Positions 44,655-54,223 of a stretch of DNA of 64,000 nucleotides are shown in pieces. The position numbers and the translations under genes were made by a program. The number at the start of each line of letters is the position of its first letter. Positions within the stretch are counted from its first letter, which is position 1. A model generated the notes under the pieces. That model saw only the letters and a program-made list of their open reading frames with translations, made no database searches and had not been told where the DNA came from. Origin of the DNA: CAWGYT01 sp963826795 (lineage in GTDB: Bacteria > Planctomycetota > Planctomycetia > Pirellulales > Pirellulaceae); contig CAWGYT010000020.1 in assembly GCA_963826795.1 (NCBI GenBank), forward strand, positions 310,001 to 374,000, written 5' to 3'.

Positions 44655-46598
44655 ATGACACCGTCACCGACTGCTTGTGCCGATTTGGCTCAGGAATCTC
44701 AGGCCCTGGCGCACTACGCCGCACGCGTGGCGGCGCTGACGGAGGCGGAGGCGAGTTTCGAACTCCGAAGCCGTCGGTTCAGCCGTGGACGGGGCGTGGC
44801 GTTCTTCATTTCACTGGGCCTGGCCTGGGCAACTTGGTCGCGGGAGTTACCGACCGCACCGTGGCTCGGATACAGCCTGGCCATCCTTTCGTTCGTCGTG
44901 TTTGTGGTCCTGGTCGGGATTCACGAACGGCTGCTCTCGGACCTGCAGATCGCGCTCCAGCGACGAACGATCAACACCCAACATCGAGCTCGGAGACAAC
45001 ACGATTGGGGACGGGTACCTGAAACGCCGTGCCCGGTGGCTCCCGAACGTGCGGCGCTGGCTCGCGACCTGGACCTCTTCGGAAAGGGCTCGCTCTTTCA
45101 GTGGCTCTCGCTGGCCCAAACGCCCCTCGGTCAGCAGACGCTTCGCGACTGGTTGCTGTGGCCCGCCCCGCCCGGCGAAGTCCTCCAGCGGCAGGTGGCC
45201 GTCCAGCAGCTTGCCCCGTTGCGCAAATTGCGGGAGGAGCTCCAGCTGCGCGGCCGCCTGGTTTCCTTGAGCGGGCAGGGCCCAGGGGCGTTTTTGGAGT
45301 GGGCCGAAGGTCCAGGCTGGCTGGCATCCCGTCCCGCGCTGCGCTGGCTCACGCGTTTCATCTCCGGGGCCATGATCGCGATCGGCCTGCTTGCCCTCCA
45401 GGGAACCTCGCATCCCGTACTCTGGGCGACAGGGCTCGGATTGCTGGTCGTTAATTTATTGCTCAATGTGATCTACGTGCCGCCGATCCATCAACTGTTC
45501 GAGATCGTTGCCTCACGCCAGAACGATGTCGCCCAGTACAAGGCCGCGCTCTCCCTGTTCCACGAATTGCCGGGAGACTGCCCGAAATTCGCGGAGCTGC
45601 GTGCCAAGCTGGGTGGCGACGTCGATGAACCATTGCGCCAACTAAGTCGTTTAGGTTGGCGCGTCCAGCTTGCGGCCGCTCGCCATTCCGCAGTCTGGGG
45701 GATCCCCTACGTGATCCTGCAGGCGACACTGCTTTGCGATTTCCACGTGCTGTCGTGGCTGGAGTCCTGGCAGCGGCGCCACGGGCATCAGGCCCGCCGC
45801 TGGTTCGAGGCGTTGGCCGAGCTGGAAGCCTTGATGTCGCTCGCAGCCGTCGCGCACGATTACCCCGACTGGGCGTTCCCCTCGGTGTCTCCGGAACACG
45901 ACGCATTCCGCGCCGAGCAACTGGGACATCCGCTGATCCCCGACGAGCTGCGCGTGGCGAACGATGTCGAGATTGGCCCCCCCGGCACGTTTCTGCTTGT
46001 CAGCGGATCAAACATGTCCGGCAAGAGTACGCTCTTGCGAAGCGTTGGTATCAATGCCCTCCTGGCCCAAGCTGGAGGTCCCACCTGCAGTCGCGCCTGC
46101 TCGCTACCTCCGCTGGATGTCGAGACCAGCATGCGCATCGGGGATTCATTGGCCGATGGCGTCTCCTTCTACATGGCGGAACTGAAGCGACTGAAACAAA
46201 TCGTCGACCGCGCCCTGGAAGTCGGCCGCGACGATCGACTCGGACTCCTCTTTCTGTTGGACGAAATTCTGCTCGGCACGAATTCGGCGGAGCGGCATCT
46301 GGCCGTGATTCACGTGGTTCGCCACCTGCTGGACGCGGGAGCCATCGGCGCGATCTCGACCCACGACCTCGGACTGGCGACCAGCCCTGAGCTGGCCGAT
46401 GCCTGTCATGCGGTCCATTTCCGCGAGCAAATCATCGCGCACAACGGAACCAATCAGATGACGTTCGACTATCGCATGCGCCCCGGCGTTGCGACGACGA
46501 CCAATGCCCTCAAGCTGCTGGAGTTGGTCGGCCTGGGACACCGGCTCGAACAGCAGGGGACCATCCACGCAACAGACCCACCCCCTCTGGGAGGGTGA
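44655..46598 (+). CDS. Membrane-anchored MutS-like ATPase
   Basis: This 647-residue protein has four hydrophobic segments in two pairs (about 47-61 and 70-90, then 236-252 and 256-275). Its C-terminal third is the MutS ATPase domain: Walker A GSNMSGKS (451-458), then SRACSLPPLDVETSMRIGDSL, FYMAELKRLKQI, Walker B LLFLLDEILLGTNS and the STHDL signature. It lacks the mismatch-recognition domain I (Phe-X-Glu) and the Smr domain, so it should not be a mismatch-repair sensor. Such membrane-linked MutS-like proteins are known in several phyla but not characterised in this window. The start is the ATG at 44655 with AGAGGAAG about 9 bases upstream. It overlaps or nearly overlaps the start of the next gene, so the two are likely co-transcribed. 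Confidence 0.85.
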   Translation: MTPSPTACADLAQESQALAHYAARVAALTEAEASFELRSRRFSRGRGVAFFISLGLAWATWSRELPTAPWLGYSLAILSFVVFVVLVGIHERLLSDLQIALQRRTINTQHRARRQHDWGRVPETPCPVAPERAALARDLDLFGKGSLFQWLSLAQTPLGQQTLRDWLLWPAPPGEVLQRQVAVQQLAPLRKLREELQLRGRLVSLSGQGPGAFLEWAEGPGWLASRPALRWLTRFISGAMIAIGLLALQGTSHPVLWATGLGLLVVNLLLNVIYVPPIHQLFEIVASRQNDVAQYKAALSLFHELPGDCPKFAELRAKLGGDVDEPLRQLSRLGWRVQLAAARHSAVWGIPYVILQATLLCDFHVLSWLESWQRRHGHQARRWFEALAELEALMSLAAVAHDYPDWAFPSVSPEHDAFRAEQLGHPLIPDELRVANDVEIGPPGTFLLVSGSNMSGKSTLLRSVGINALLAQAGGPTCSRACSLPPLDVETSMRIGDSLADGVSFYMAELKRLKQIVDRALEVGRDDRLGLLFLLDEILLGTNSAERHLAVIHVVRHLLDAGAIGAISTHDLGLATSPELADACHAVHFREQIIAHNGTNQMTFDYRMRPGVATTTNALKLLELVGLGHRLEQQGTIHATDPPPLGG

Positions 46599-46639
46599 AG
46601 TCAACAAGTGGCGGGGAGGGTAGAGTCAAGAATCGAAAG

Positions 46640-49038
46640 ATGTGTCGAGACCCATGCCACCGCACCCTCCGGGAAAACCGTGTTGTGTTCCATCGCCTGC
46701 TGCCACCTTGCCGCGTAATCGGGCCACTTTTCGTCTATTTCCTGGCGTCCTTGCCGGCCCTCGGTCCTTCCACCGTCGGCGTGGTGGCGCAGGAGAAGGA
46801 TGCGAAATCGAAATCCGAGGCGGCCGAAGTCCTCTCACTGGAGCGCATCTTCGGCGCGGAGCTTACAGCAGAGAGTTACTCGGCCGAGTGGGCTGAGGGT
46901 TCCGACACGTTCTGGCGATGGCAACGCCTACCCGACGCCGGAGCGGGCCGGCACCTGGTGAAGATCGACGCCAGGTCAGGAAGCCAGGAAGTCGTCGTTC
47001 ACGCAACGGATCTAGTGCCTCCTGGAGCCGAGACGCCGTTGAGTGTCGAGCAGTCGACGTGGTCGCGCAATTCCGCGAAACTGTTGATCTTCACCGGATC
47101 TCAGCGGGTCTGGCGCCACAAGACTCGCGGAGACTACTGGGTCTTTGACCGTACGTCGCGCGTCCTGCACCAACTGGGCCGCGACTTTCCCGCCAGCTCC
47201 TTGATGTTCGCCAAGTTTGCGCCCGACGGGAACTCGGTCGCTTATGTCCACGAAGGCAACATCTACTTGGAGAGTCTGCTGGACCACACGATCCGACCGC
47301 TCACAACAGGCCCAACCGATGACATCATCAACGGCACGTTCGATTGGGTGTACGAAGAAGAGCTGCAGGTACGCGACGGCTTTCGCTGGAGTGAAAACGG
47401 AGAGGCGATCGCCTTCTGGCAACTGGACACCAGCGGCGTGCAGAAATTCACGCTCGTCAACAATACCGATGGCTTTTATCCGGAAACGATCCAGTTCGCC
47501 TATCCCAAGACGGGACAGCGCAACTCGGCCTGTCGGATTGGCGTCTATGGACTGGCGGAGGGCACGACAACGTGGCTGGCGATTCCTGGCGACCCGCGGG
47601 AACACTATCTTTGCCGGTTGGAATGGGACGGTCCAGCTCACGTCCTGGTCCAGCAGCTGAATCGGCGGCAGAACACGCTGCGCGTCTTTCGCTGCGATGT
47701 ACGAACCGGGGCCGCCGAAATCGTCTTGCAGGAAACCGACGAGGCGTGGGTCGATGTCCATGATGAACTGTTCTGGCTGGATAACCGGCAGCGGATGACC
47801 TGGATCAGTGAGCGGGACGGATGGCGTCATGTCTATCTGGTGGATCGCGACACGCAGCAGTTCCAGCGCGTGACCGACGGGCCGCATGACGTGATCCAGC
47901 TGCTGGGAGCCGACGATTCGGGCGGTTGGTTGTACTACCTGGCTTCGCCCGACAATGCAACTCAACAATATCTCTACCGCATCCAACGGGACGGATCCAA
48001 ATGCGAACGTGTGACACCCGAGGATCAAGCCGGTTGGCACACGTACGACTTGTCGCCGTCGCGCAAGCTGGCAATTCACCGCTGGTCACGTTTTGGGAGG
48101 CCACCCCGCGTCGAGCTGGTGGAGTTGGCCACTCACAAAAAGATTCGCTCGTTGGAATCCAACAAGAAACTGCAGAAGAAGCTCGAACTTCTCGAGCGAG
48201 GGCGTGAGGAGTTTTTCCAGATCGACCTGGGCGACGGCGTGCGTTTGGATGCCTGGTGTATCTGGCCGACGCACTTCGACGAATCGCAAATCTATCCGGT
48301 CCTGGTCCATGTCTATGGGGAACCCGCCGGCCAAACGGTTTTGGATCGCTGGCTTGGGGCCAACTACCTCTGGCACCAAATGCTCGCGCAGCGCGGGTAC
48401 TTCGTGGTCAGCGTGGACAACCGAGGGACGCCTGCGCCCGGGGCCGAGACTGGCGCAAATCGGTTTACCGTCGCGTGGGTGTCCTCGCGCCGGAAGACCA
48501 GGCCCGCGCCGTTGGCCAGGTTCTGGCCGAGCGCCCCTATCTGGACAAGACGCGAGTGGGCGTCTGGGGTTGGAGTGGTGGCGGGTCGATGGCGCTGAAT
48601 GCCATTTTCAAATATCCCGAGCTCTATCAGGTCGCGATTTCGATCGCCCCGGTGCCCAATCAGCGACACTATGACACGATCTACCAGGAACGTTACATGG
48701 GCCTTCCCATGGACAACGTCGAGGGTTACCTGCAAGGGTCGCCGATTCATTTTGCGAAACAGCTGCAGGGCAAGCTCTTGCTGATTCACGGCACGGGCGA
48801 CGACAACTGTCACTATCAGTCGACTGAAGCCTTAATTAACGAGCTGGTACGGCACGACAGGCTGTTTACGATGATGGCCTATCCGAACCGTACACATTCG
48901 ATTCAGGAGGGAGCTGGCACGACGCTGCATCTGCGCCGACTGATGACGACGTATTTAGAGCAGCATCTGCCGCCGGGACCTCAACCTCGCACTTCGTCGG
49001 CCCAAACGGACCGTGAAACCGAGCCGGCGGACCGCTAG
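46640..49038 (+). CDS. DPP IV-like S9 serine peptidase, one frameshift
   Basis: The product is about 798 residues: an N-terminal hydrophobic signal or anchor (VIGPLFVYFLASLPALG), a DPP IV-type eight-bladed propeller (about 80-510, with FDWVYEEELQVRDGF, the Glu-Glu motif that binds the peptide N-terminus) and an alpha/beta-hydrolase domain. The frame slips by one base at about 48437-48444 (in GCGCCCGGGG), where VSVDNRGTPAP should be followed by RGRDWRKSVY. The catalytic Ser is in GWSGGG, with the Asp in GTGDDN and the His in RTHSI. DPP IV enzymes remove dipeptides N-terminally from X-Pro or X-Ala proteins. The start is uncertain; 46640 (ATG) is used, while a GTG at 46595 overlaps the MutS-like stop by four bases, and a GTG at 46685 would also give a good signal. 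Confidence 0.85.
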
Positions 49039-49076
49039 GTTGGGAAAAGGGGTCAAGGTTGGGAAAAGGGGTCAGG
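49037..49076. repeat. Tandem GGTTGGGAAAAGGGGTCA repeat
   Basis: Two 19-base copies of AGGTTGGGAAAAGGGGTCA follow the DPP IV-like stop at once (49037 and 49056). They belong to the same core family as the hairpin at 29164; here they are direct and not inverted. Confidence 0.8.
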
Positions 49077-49114
49077 ATTAAGCTGTCACACAGCACAAGC
49101 CCAACGGAGGCACG

Positions 49115-50167
49115 ATGCTTGGCCGCTACGACGTCGGACAGACGTACGACTGGAACTACGCACACGCTCCTGCTTTGACGGACGAAGAACGAACCGAGGC
49201 AAGGCGACGCTGGAGAGCCTGGCCGGGAACGTGGCGTTGTTGCGGCTGGCCGCTGTCCGCGCCGCTGAGCGTCGCCGCGGGTCCCTTGCTCAATCGCGAT
49301 TGGTTGCGCTACTACGCCGAGCTGGGTTTTGAGTGGCTGACCTACAAGACGGTTCGGCAGCGGGCGCATCCCTGCTATGGGCCTCCCAACTTGCAGCCCG
49401 TCCAAGCCGATTCGCTGGATGGCACGCCAAACGACGTGCCCGCGTCCGTCGACTGGACGGGGTCCTGGGCCGTGTCGTTCGGAATGCCATCCCAAGCGCC
49501 CGACGTTTGGCAGCAGGACGTCCGATCGGCACGGCGCGATCTGGCTCCGGCATGCGCGCTGTCGGTCTCGGTTGTCGCAACGCCGGCCCCGACTGCGACG
49601 TGGCAGCAAGTGGCCGAAGACTACTCCACATGCGCCGCGATGGCCGTCGGCAACGGTGCGAATCAGATCGAACTGAACCTGTCCTGCCCGAACGTTTCAT
49701 CGTGTGAGGGACAACTGTACCGGCAGGCCGACGCCGTCCGGGCCGTCGTGGACCGCGTGCGGGAACGGATCGGGCAAACGCCCTTACTGCTTAAATTGGG
49801 GTTGCTTCAGGACGCCACGACGATCGATCGGTTGCTGGAGTCCGTCGCCGAAACGACACAGGCCCTGGTGATGGTCAATTGCATTGCGAAGCGAGTCCGT
49901 TGCGGAAGCACTTGGATGTTCGAGGGAGCGGTGCACGGCATCGCCGGCGCGGCGATCCATCTGGCCGCGGTGCGACAGGTCGAACAGTTTCGCGCGCGAC
50001 TCGATCGCATGGGACTCGACTTGCAGTTGGTCGGCAGCGGCGGCGTGAGCGAAGTCGCCCACGTGCAACGGTTCCTGGATGCGGGTGCAAGCTGCGTGCA
50101 ACTGGCCACCGCGATCATGCGCGAGCCCGACATCGCGCTCCGCCTGCGGAACGAGGCCGGGGCGTAG
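49115..50167 (+). CDS. Dihydroorotate dehydrogenase-like FMN oxidoreductase
   Basis: This 350-residue TIM-barrel protein resembles the DHOD/dihydropyrimidine dehydrogenase (PreA) family. Motifs: LSVAAGPLLNRDWLRYYAELG, ELNLSCPNVSS (the FMN/substrate asparagine loop), LLLKLG, ALVMVNCI and a C-terminal VGSGGVSEV...AGASCVQLATAIM phosphate-binding segment. It has an extra N-terminal segment and an unusual QRAHPCYGPPN loop, and it lacks an obvious membrane or [4Fe-4S] extension. The ATG at 49115 has GGAGG at seven bases. It is isolated from other pyrimidine genes. It may not be the true PyrD, since the segment normally holding the catalytic Ser/Cys (NLSCPN) is present but the rest is divergent. Oxidation of a pyrimidine-like or related cyclic substrate is likely. 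Confidence 0.75.
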   Translation: MLGRYDVGQTYDWNYAHAPALTDEERTEARRRWRAWPGTWRCCGWPLSAPLSVAAGPLLNRDWLRYYAELGFEWLTYKTVRQRAHPCYGPPNLQPVQADSLDGTPNDVPASVDWTGSWAVSFGMPSQAPDVWQQDVRSARRDLAPACALSVSVVATPAPTATWQQVAEDYSTCAAMAVGNGANQIELNLSCPNVSSCEGQLYRQADAVRAVVDRVRERIGQTPLLLKLGLLQDATTIDRLLESVAETTQALVMVNCIAKRVRCGSTWMFEGAVHGIAGAAIHLAAVRQVEQFRARLDRMGLDLQLVGSGGVSEVAHVQRFLDAGASCVQLATAIMREPDIALRLRNEAGA

Positions 50168-50243
50168 CTCGCAACCGCCAAGCAGGAACCACTTCTCCGA
50201 GCGACCGCCGTGTCGCGCGACCGTCCGAGGCTGGCATCCGTCG

Positions 50244-51847
50244 TCAGTCGGCGACCAACTGCGTCAGCGTCAGCAATCGATTCTGAAGGTCGGCGATTTT
50301 CGGACCCAGCTCCGCGTACCGACCTTCCACCTCGTCCAGCTTTTCGCAAAATCGCGCCACGACGGGCGCGAGCATCTCGGATGGGGCCTGGCGGAATACC
50401 TCGCCAAAATTGTCCACTTGCCGATTCAATTCGTCGATCCAGTGCCGTTCCGCCGCACGTTCCTTCAGGTCGGCGATCAGTTCGCCCGTGCAGGCCGCCA
50501 CGGCAAACAGGTCCAATTCGCGGGAAAATTCGCCCGGAGCTCCCGCCACGAAAACCCGCTTCCAGACGGATTCGAGCGGGTCCGCCGCAGGACGCGCCGG
50601 CGCCGCCCGTGGCGGTGAGGACTTGAGCAATTCGGCCCGGTCACTCTCCCAGTCCTCGTCGTCCTCACCGAAATCGGACGCCTCGCTCGATTCGCCCTCG
50701 ACATCCCAGCCGAACGGAAACGCCTGATCCTGGTCATACCTGTCCAAGTGCCAGAAGATCACTCCGGACGAGTCGTCGCACATCAGGCGGCAGAGGGGGC
50801 AATCGCAATCGACCGGGCCCGCCGGCTGCTCGACCGCCAGCGGAATTCGCTGACGCTCCAAGCGAATCACCTCGCGCGGTGATTTCCCCAACAATTCGTC
50901 ATCGTCCACGGCGTCCAGCCAGAGCTCCCGCCGACCTGCGAGCCAGGCGATCTGAGTTTCACGCGATCCCTCAACGAATACCTCGTCGGTCACGTGTTCG
51001 GCACAGTCGGCCAGCAGCTGCCGCACGAGGTCGTAGTAGAGGATGATCTCGTGAGTTCCCAGGCCGCCGAATCGAAACGCCGTATCCGATTCGTCCAGCC
51101 CCGTCGGGCATTCACCTCGGACCGACCACTGAAACTCTCGGTGACGCAGGTCACGTTCCAGGTGGAGACGGCCGGCCAGCAACTGATCTCGGACCGTCCA
51201 TTCTTCTCCGTCGTTCGGATGACGGAGGAGCCAGGCCGAGTGGATTTCGCGAAAGATCGACTGCAGCGCATCGTCCAGTGCCTCGCCTGCATGACCCCGG
51301 TGACGGACCCTCAGATCCTGAATCTCGTCGCGTCGGGCAACGACGGCGTCGACCAGAAATCCCAGCAGCGGGGTGCCGTAAAGGGTTTCCCGCCAATCGA
51401 CGTGCGCCGCAATGCGACCGGCGGGTTCATCACCCTGGGTCATCTCGTGCCACGCCGTCAGGTCGTCAATCTGCCGCCAGCTTGCGTCGAGATCGTAAGG
51501 TAGGCACTCTCGCGTCGCACCGTCCCGGTCGACAAAATGTACAGGAATCGGATCCTTCGTCTGGTCCCAGGGGATCACAAGGACCCGCAGCGCAAGATCG
51601 ATCACCGCGTGGGGCGCCGGCAGTCGACGCGGCGCGTCGCCGTGCGCCGGATCGTCAATCGCGACGGACGAGGCGAAAAGATCCCGCTGTAGATCCGGAT
51701 GCAAGAACCGACCGGCAGCCGACTGCAGCTCCCGCAGCGTGTGGGGGTCGGCACTGAGGCGCCGAACAAGGCCCGTGCCCGGGCCTCCTCCAGTTGGACC
51801 TGGCCACAGTGGTTCGCATCTCGCAAGATGAGACTGATTTGGACCAT
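50244..51847 (-). CDS. Planctomycete protein of unknown function, one frameshift
   Basis: The product is about 534 residues and matches no family I recognise. The start at 51847 follows AAGGAGC, a good ribosome site; it reads VQISLILRDANHCGQVQLEE, then the frame slips by one base in the GGCC of CACGGGCC (about 51763-51774) into LVRRLSADPHTLRELQSAAGRF. The protein is rich in Asp, Glu and Trp, with a long acidic/Pro-Ala linker (about 400-440) and a helical end. A short cysteine cluster, CDCPLCRLM, followed by FWHLDRYDQDQAF, might bind metal. There is no signal peptide or membrane segment, and nothing beside it explains its role. The gene is divergent from the acyl carrier protein gene. Confidence 0.6.
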
Positions 51848-52331
51848 CGATTTCAGCTCCTTCTGGCAGGCGGGGGGGAAGTGATTTCCATCGTGACGAA
51901 TGACGTTGAGACCGACCGGAAACCGCCGAGTGACCGCTTCGATCCGGCGAGTACGTCACCCACCACAGTGCGACGGCGAGTGTAAGGCGGGCCACCAGAA
52001 ATTCGCAATCCGCCGTGAAACCGTCGCGACGGCAGAGGCGGGGTGAGGAGCATTCGTGTTCCGCAGGATTCTTGCCAAACAGGATTGGGCGGAGGGGGAG
52101 ATGAGGCACGCGGGTGACCGCCCTTCAAGCCCGCTCGCCGCACTCCGGCCGGTTTGCTATTTTAAGAAGCACCTCGAGGAGACCGCGGCGAGAAGACCCG
52201 CACCGCGGGTCGCCCTCCGAAGAAAACACCGAATCCACGTCCGTCGAACGCGTGGACCATGCAGCGACGAAGCGACGTACAATCAGGCGTGGATCGCCTA
52301 GGGGCTGGCGGGACACGAGGCCGAGGGACGG
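51848..52331. other. Divergent intergenic region upstream of the acyl trio
   Basis: This 484-base region lies between the unknown protein at 51847 (minus strand) and the acyl carrier protein start. It is likely to hold promoters for both directions. No gene, tRNA or repeat was recognised, and short open frames lack ribosome sites. Confidence 0.5.
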
Positions 52332-52601
52332 ATGAAGACTCCAGAGAAAGTCCGAGAGACGGTCCGCGGCTACGTGTTCGAGCACTTCCCGGCGGCCAAG
52401 GAAAGGCAGATCACGGACACTGACTCGCTGCTGGATAGCGGGATCGTGGACTCGTTAGGCGTGCTGGACATCGTCGCTTATCTGGAAACGGAATTCGGAA
52501 TGACGATCGCGGACGATGAGCTGGAAGTCGAGGACTTCGAGTCGATCCAGGCCTTGACGGCTTTCGTCTGCCGTCACCTGCGCTGCACTTCGTCCAACTG
52601 A
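52332..52601 (+). CDS. Acyl carrier protein of an exosortase-type acyl cluster
   Basis: This 89-residue protein has the four-helix acyl-carrier fold. The phosphopantetheine-attachment Ser is S41 in the motif IVDSLGVLD. An N-terminal helix of about 18 residues and an acidic helix III are typical of the family. The start is the ATG at 52332 with GAGGGACGG six bases before it. It is eight bases from the ligase, and ligase and carrier are probably partners: the ligase would load an acyl or amino acid group onto the pantetheine. It differs from the housekeeping ACP (DSLD), because the motif reads DSLG. Carrier proteins of this type occur beside AMP ligases and PLP decarboxylases in exosortase A-type loci. 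Confidence 0.88.
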   Translation: MKTPEKVRETVRGYVFEHFPAAKERQITDTDSLLDSGIVDSLGVLDIVAYLETEFGMTIADDELEVEDFESIQALTAFVCRHLRCTSSN

Positions 52602-52609
52602 CCACCGCG

Positions 52610-54223
52610 ATGGATTTCCTGGTTCATCATCTGCTGCGTACGACCGCGGATCGTCATCCGGACCACGAGGCGCTCGTTGGCGGCGACGAGCGTTGGGATT
52701 ACGCGACGACGGCGAACCGAGTTCAGGCCGTGGCCAGCGGCTTGCGCGAACTTGGCGTCGAGCGTGGCGATCGCGTGGGGGTCTGGCTTCCTGCCTCGAT
52801 CCCACAGGCCATTTCGCTGCTGGCGATTTCCGCGGCGGGCGGCGTCTTCGTGCCAATGCACGAGTCGCTCTTCCCGCGACAGATCGCCCACATCGTGCAG
52901 GACTGCCAGGTCAAGGTACTCATGACGGCCCGCCGACACTGGGAAGCGCTGCGAGACGTGCGTCCGCGATTGGCCTCGATTCAACAAACCGTCTTGGTCG
53001 ACGCCCCCGAGGTGTCGACCAAGCCCGTGTCTTGGCAAGCGCTGGCCGTGGGACCGGTCCGCACCTGGCCCGACGCGCGAACCGAGAAGGACCTTGCGGC
53101 CATCCTCTACACGTCGGGCTCAACCGGCCTGCCGAAGGGCGTCATGCTGAGCCACGCCAATCTGATGGCGGGCGCCACGATCGTCAGCGACTATCTTCAA
53201 ATCTCGGCTCGCGACCGGTTGCTGGCCGTCCTGCCGCTCAGCTTTGACGCCGGCCTGAATCAGCTCACGACGGGGTTCCAGCAGGGCGCGACCGTGGTTC
53301 TGTTTTCGTTCGTGTTAGCCAAGCAGATCGTGCGAGTGATGTTGTCCGAGCGGATTACGGGGTTGGCCGGCGTTCCGACGATGTGGAATCTGTTGGGCCA
53401 AAACGCAACGTTCCAGTCGAGTCGCTTCCCGCATCTGCGCTACATCACCAACACCGGTGGCGCGATGCCTCAGGCCACCTTGCAAAAACTGCGTCAGGTC
53501 CTGACGGCAACCGACATTGTTTTGATGTACGGTCTGACCGAAGCGTTTCGCTCGACCTACTTGCCGCCGGCTGAACTGGCGAAGCGCCCTCAGTCGATCG
53601 GGAGGGCGATCCCCAACACCGAGATTTTGGTCGTTGACGCCGAAGGCCAGCCGTGCGGACCGGGCGAAGTGGGCGAACTGGTTCACCACGGGCCCACGGT
53701 TTCAATGGGCTATTGGGGACAGCCAGAACTGACGGTGCGCGTGCTGCGTCCGCATCCCTTTCCGCCGAGCGGCCTGAGCCAACCGCCGCTCGTCTGCTAC
53801 TCGGGTGACCTCGTGCGGACCGACCAGGACGGCTATTTGTACTTCGTCGCGCGGCGGGATCAACAGATCAAGACGTCGGGATTCCGCGTGAGCCCGGGCG
53901 AGGTTGAGGCGGTCTTATTCGAGTCGGGCGGCGTCGCCCAGGCCGCGGTGATCGGTGTGCCCGACGAATTGCTCGGACAGCGGATCGAGGCCTACGTGGT
54001 TGCAAAGCATCCGGACCGCCTGACCGCCGAACAGCTGCGGGATCATTGTGCCGCCCAGCTGCCCCAGTACATGGTTCCCAAAGCGATCTGGTGGGTCGAC
54101 CAACTGCCAACGACTCCCAGTGGAAAGACGGACTACGCCGGCCTTCGCGCGCGCGCGCGGGAAAGGCGGTCTCCGAATGAGCCCCGCTGCCGACAAGCCC
54201 GTGTACGCCGACTGGGTTCGTGA
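52610..54223 (+). CDS. AMP-dependent acyl ligase, exosortase A-associated type
   Basis: This 537-residue adenylate-forming enzyme activates a carboxylic acid with ATP. The P-loop is YTSGSTGLPKG (167-177), with MYGLTE (A5), then YSGDLVRTDQDGYLYFVARRDQQIKTSGFRVSPGEVE (A7-A8) and PSGKTDY (A10) with its catalytic Lys. With the carrier protein and the PLP decarboxylase, it matches the family of AMP ligases named in exosortase A (PEP-CTERM) systems, though this rests on context rather than a scored model. The last 20 or so residues (RSPNEPRCRQARV) are probably an artefact: a 2-base slip in the GCGCGCGCGC tract at about 54150-54161 would bring the TGA at 54178-54180 into frame and give a normal four-base ATGA overlap with the next gene. 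It is translated 8 bases after the carrier-protein stop. Confidence 0.85.
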   Translation: MDFLVHHLLRTTADRHPDHEALVGGDERWDYATTANRVQAVASGLRELGVERGDRVGVWLPASIPQAISLLAISAAGGVFVPMHESLFPRQIAHIVQDCQVKVLMTARRHWEALRDVRPRLASIQQTVLVDAPEVSTKPVSWQALAVGPVRTWPDARTEKDLAAILYTSGSTGLPKGVMLSHANLMAGATIVSDYLQISARDRLLAVLPLSFDAGLNQLTTGFQQGATVVLFSFVLAKQIVRVMLSERITGLAGVPTMWNLLGQNATFQSSRFPHLRYITNTGGAMPQATLQKLRQVLTATDIVLMYGLTEAFRSTYLPPAELAKRPQSIGRAIPNTEILVVDAEGQPCGPGEVGELVHHGPTVSMGYWGQPELTVRVLRPHPFPPSGLSQPPLVCYSGDLVRTDQDGYLYFVARRDQQIKTSGFRVSPGEVEAVLFESGGVAQAAVIGVPDELLGQRIEAYVVAKHPDRLTAEQLRDHCAAQLPQYMVPKAIWWVDQLPTTPSGKTDYAGLRARARERRSPNEPRCRQARVRRLGS

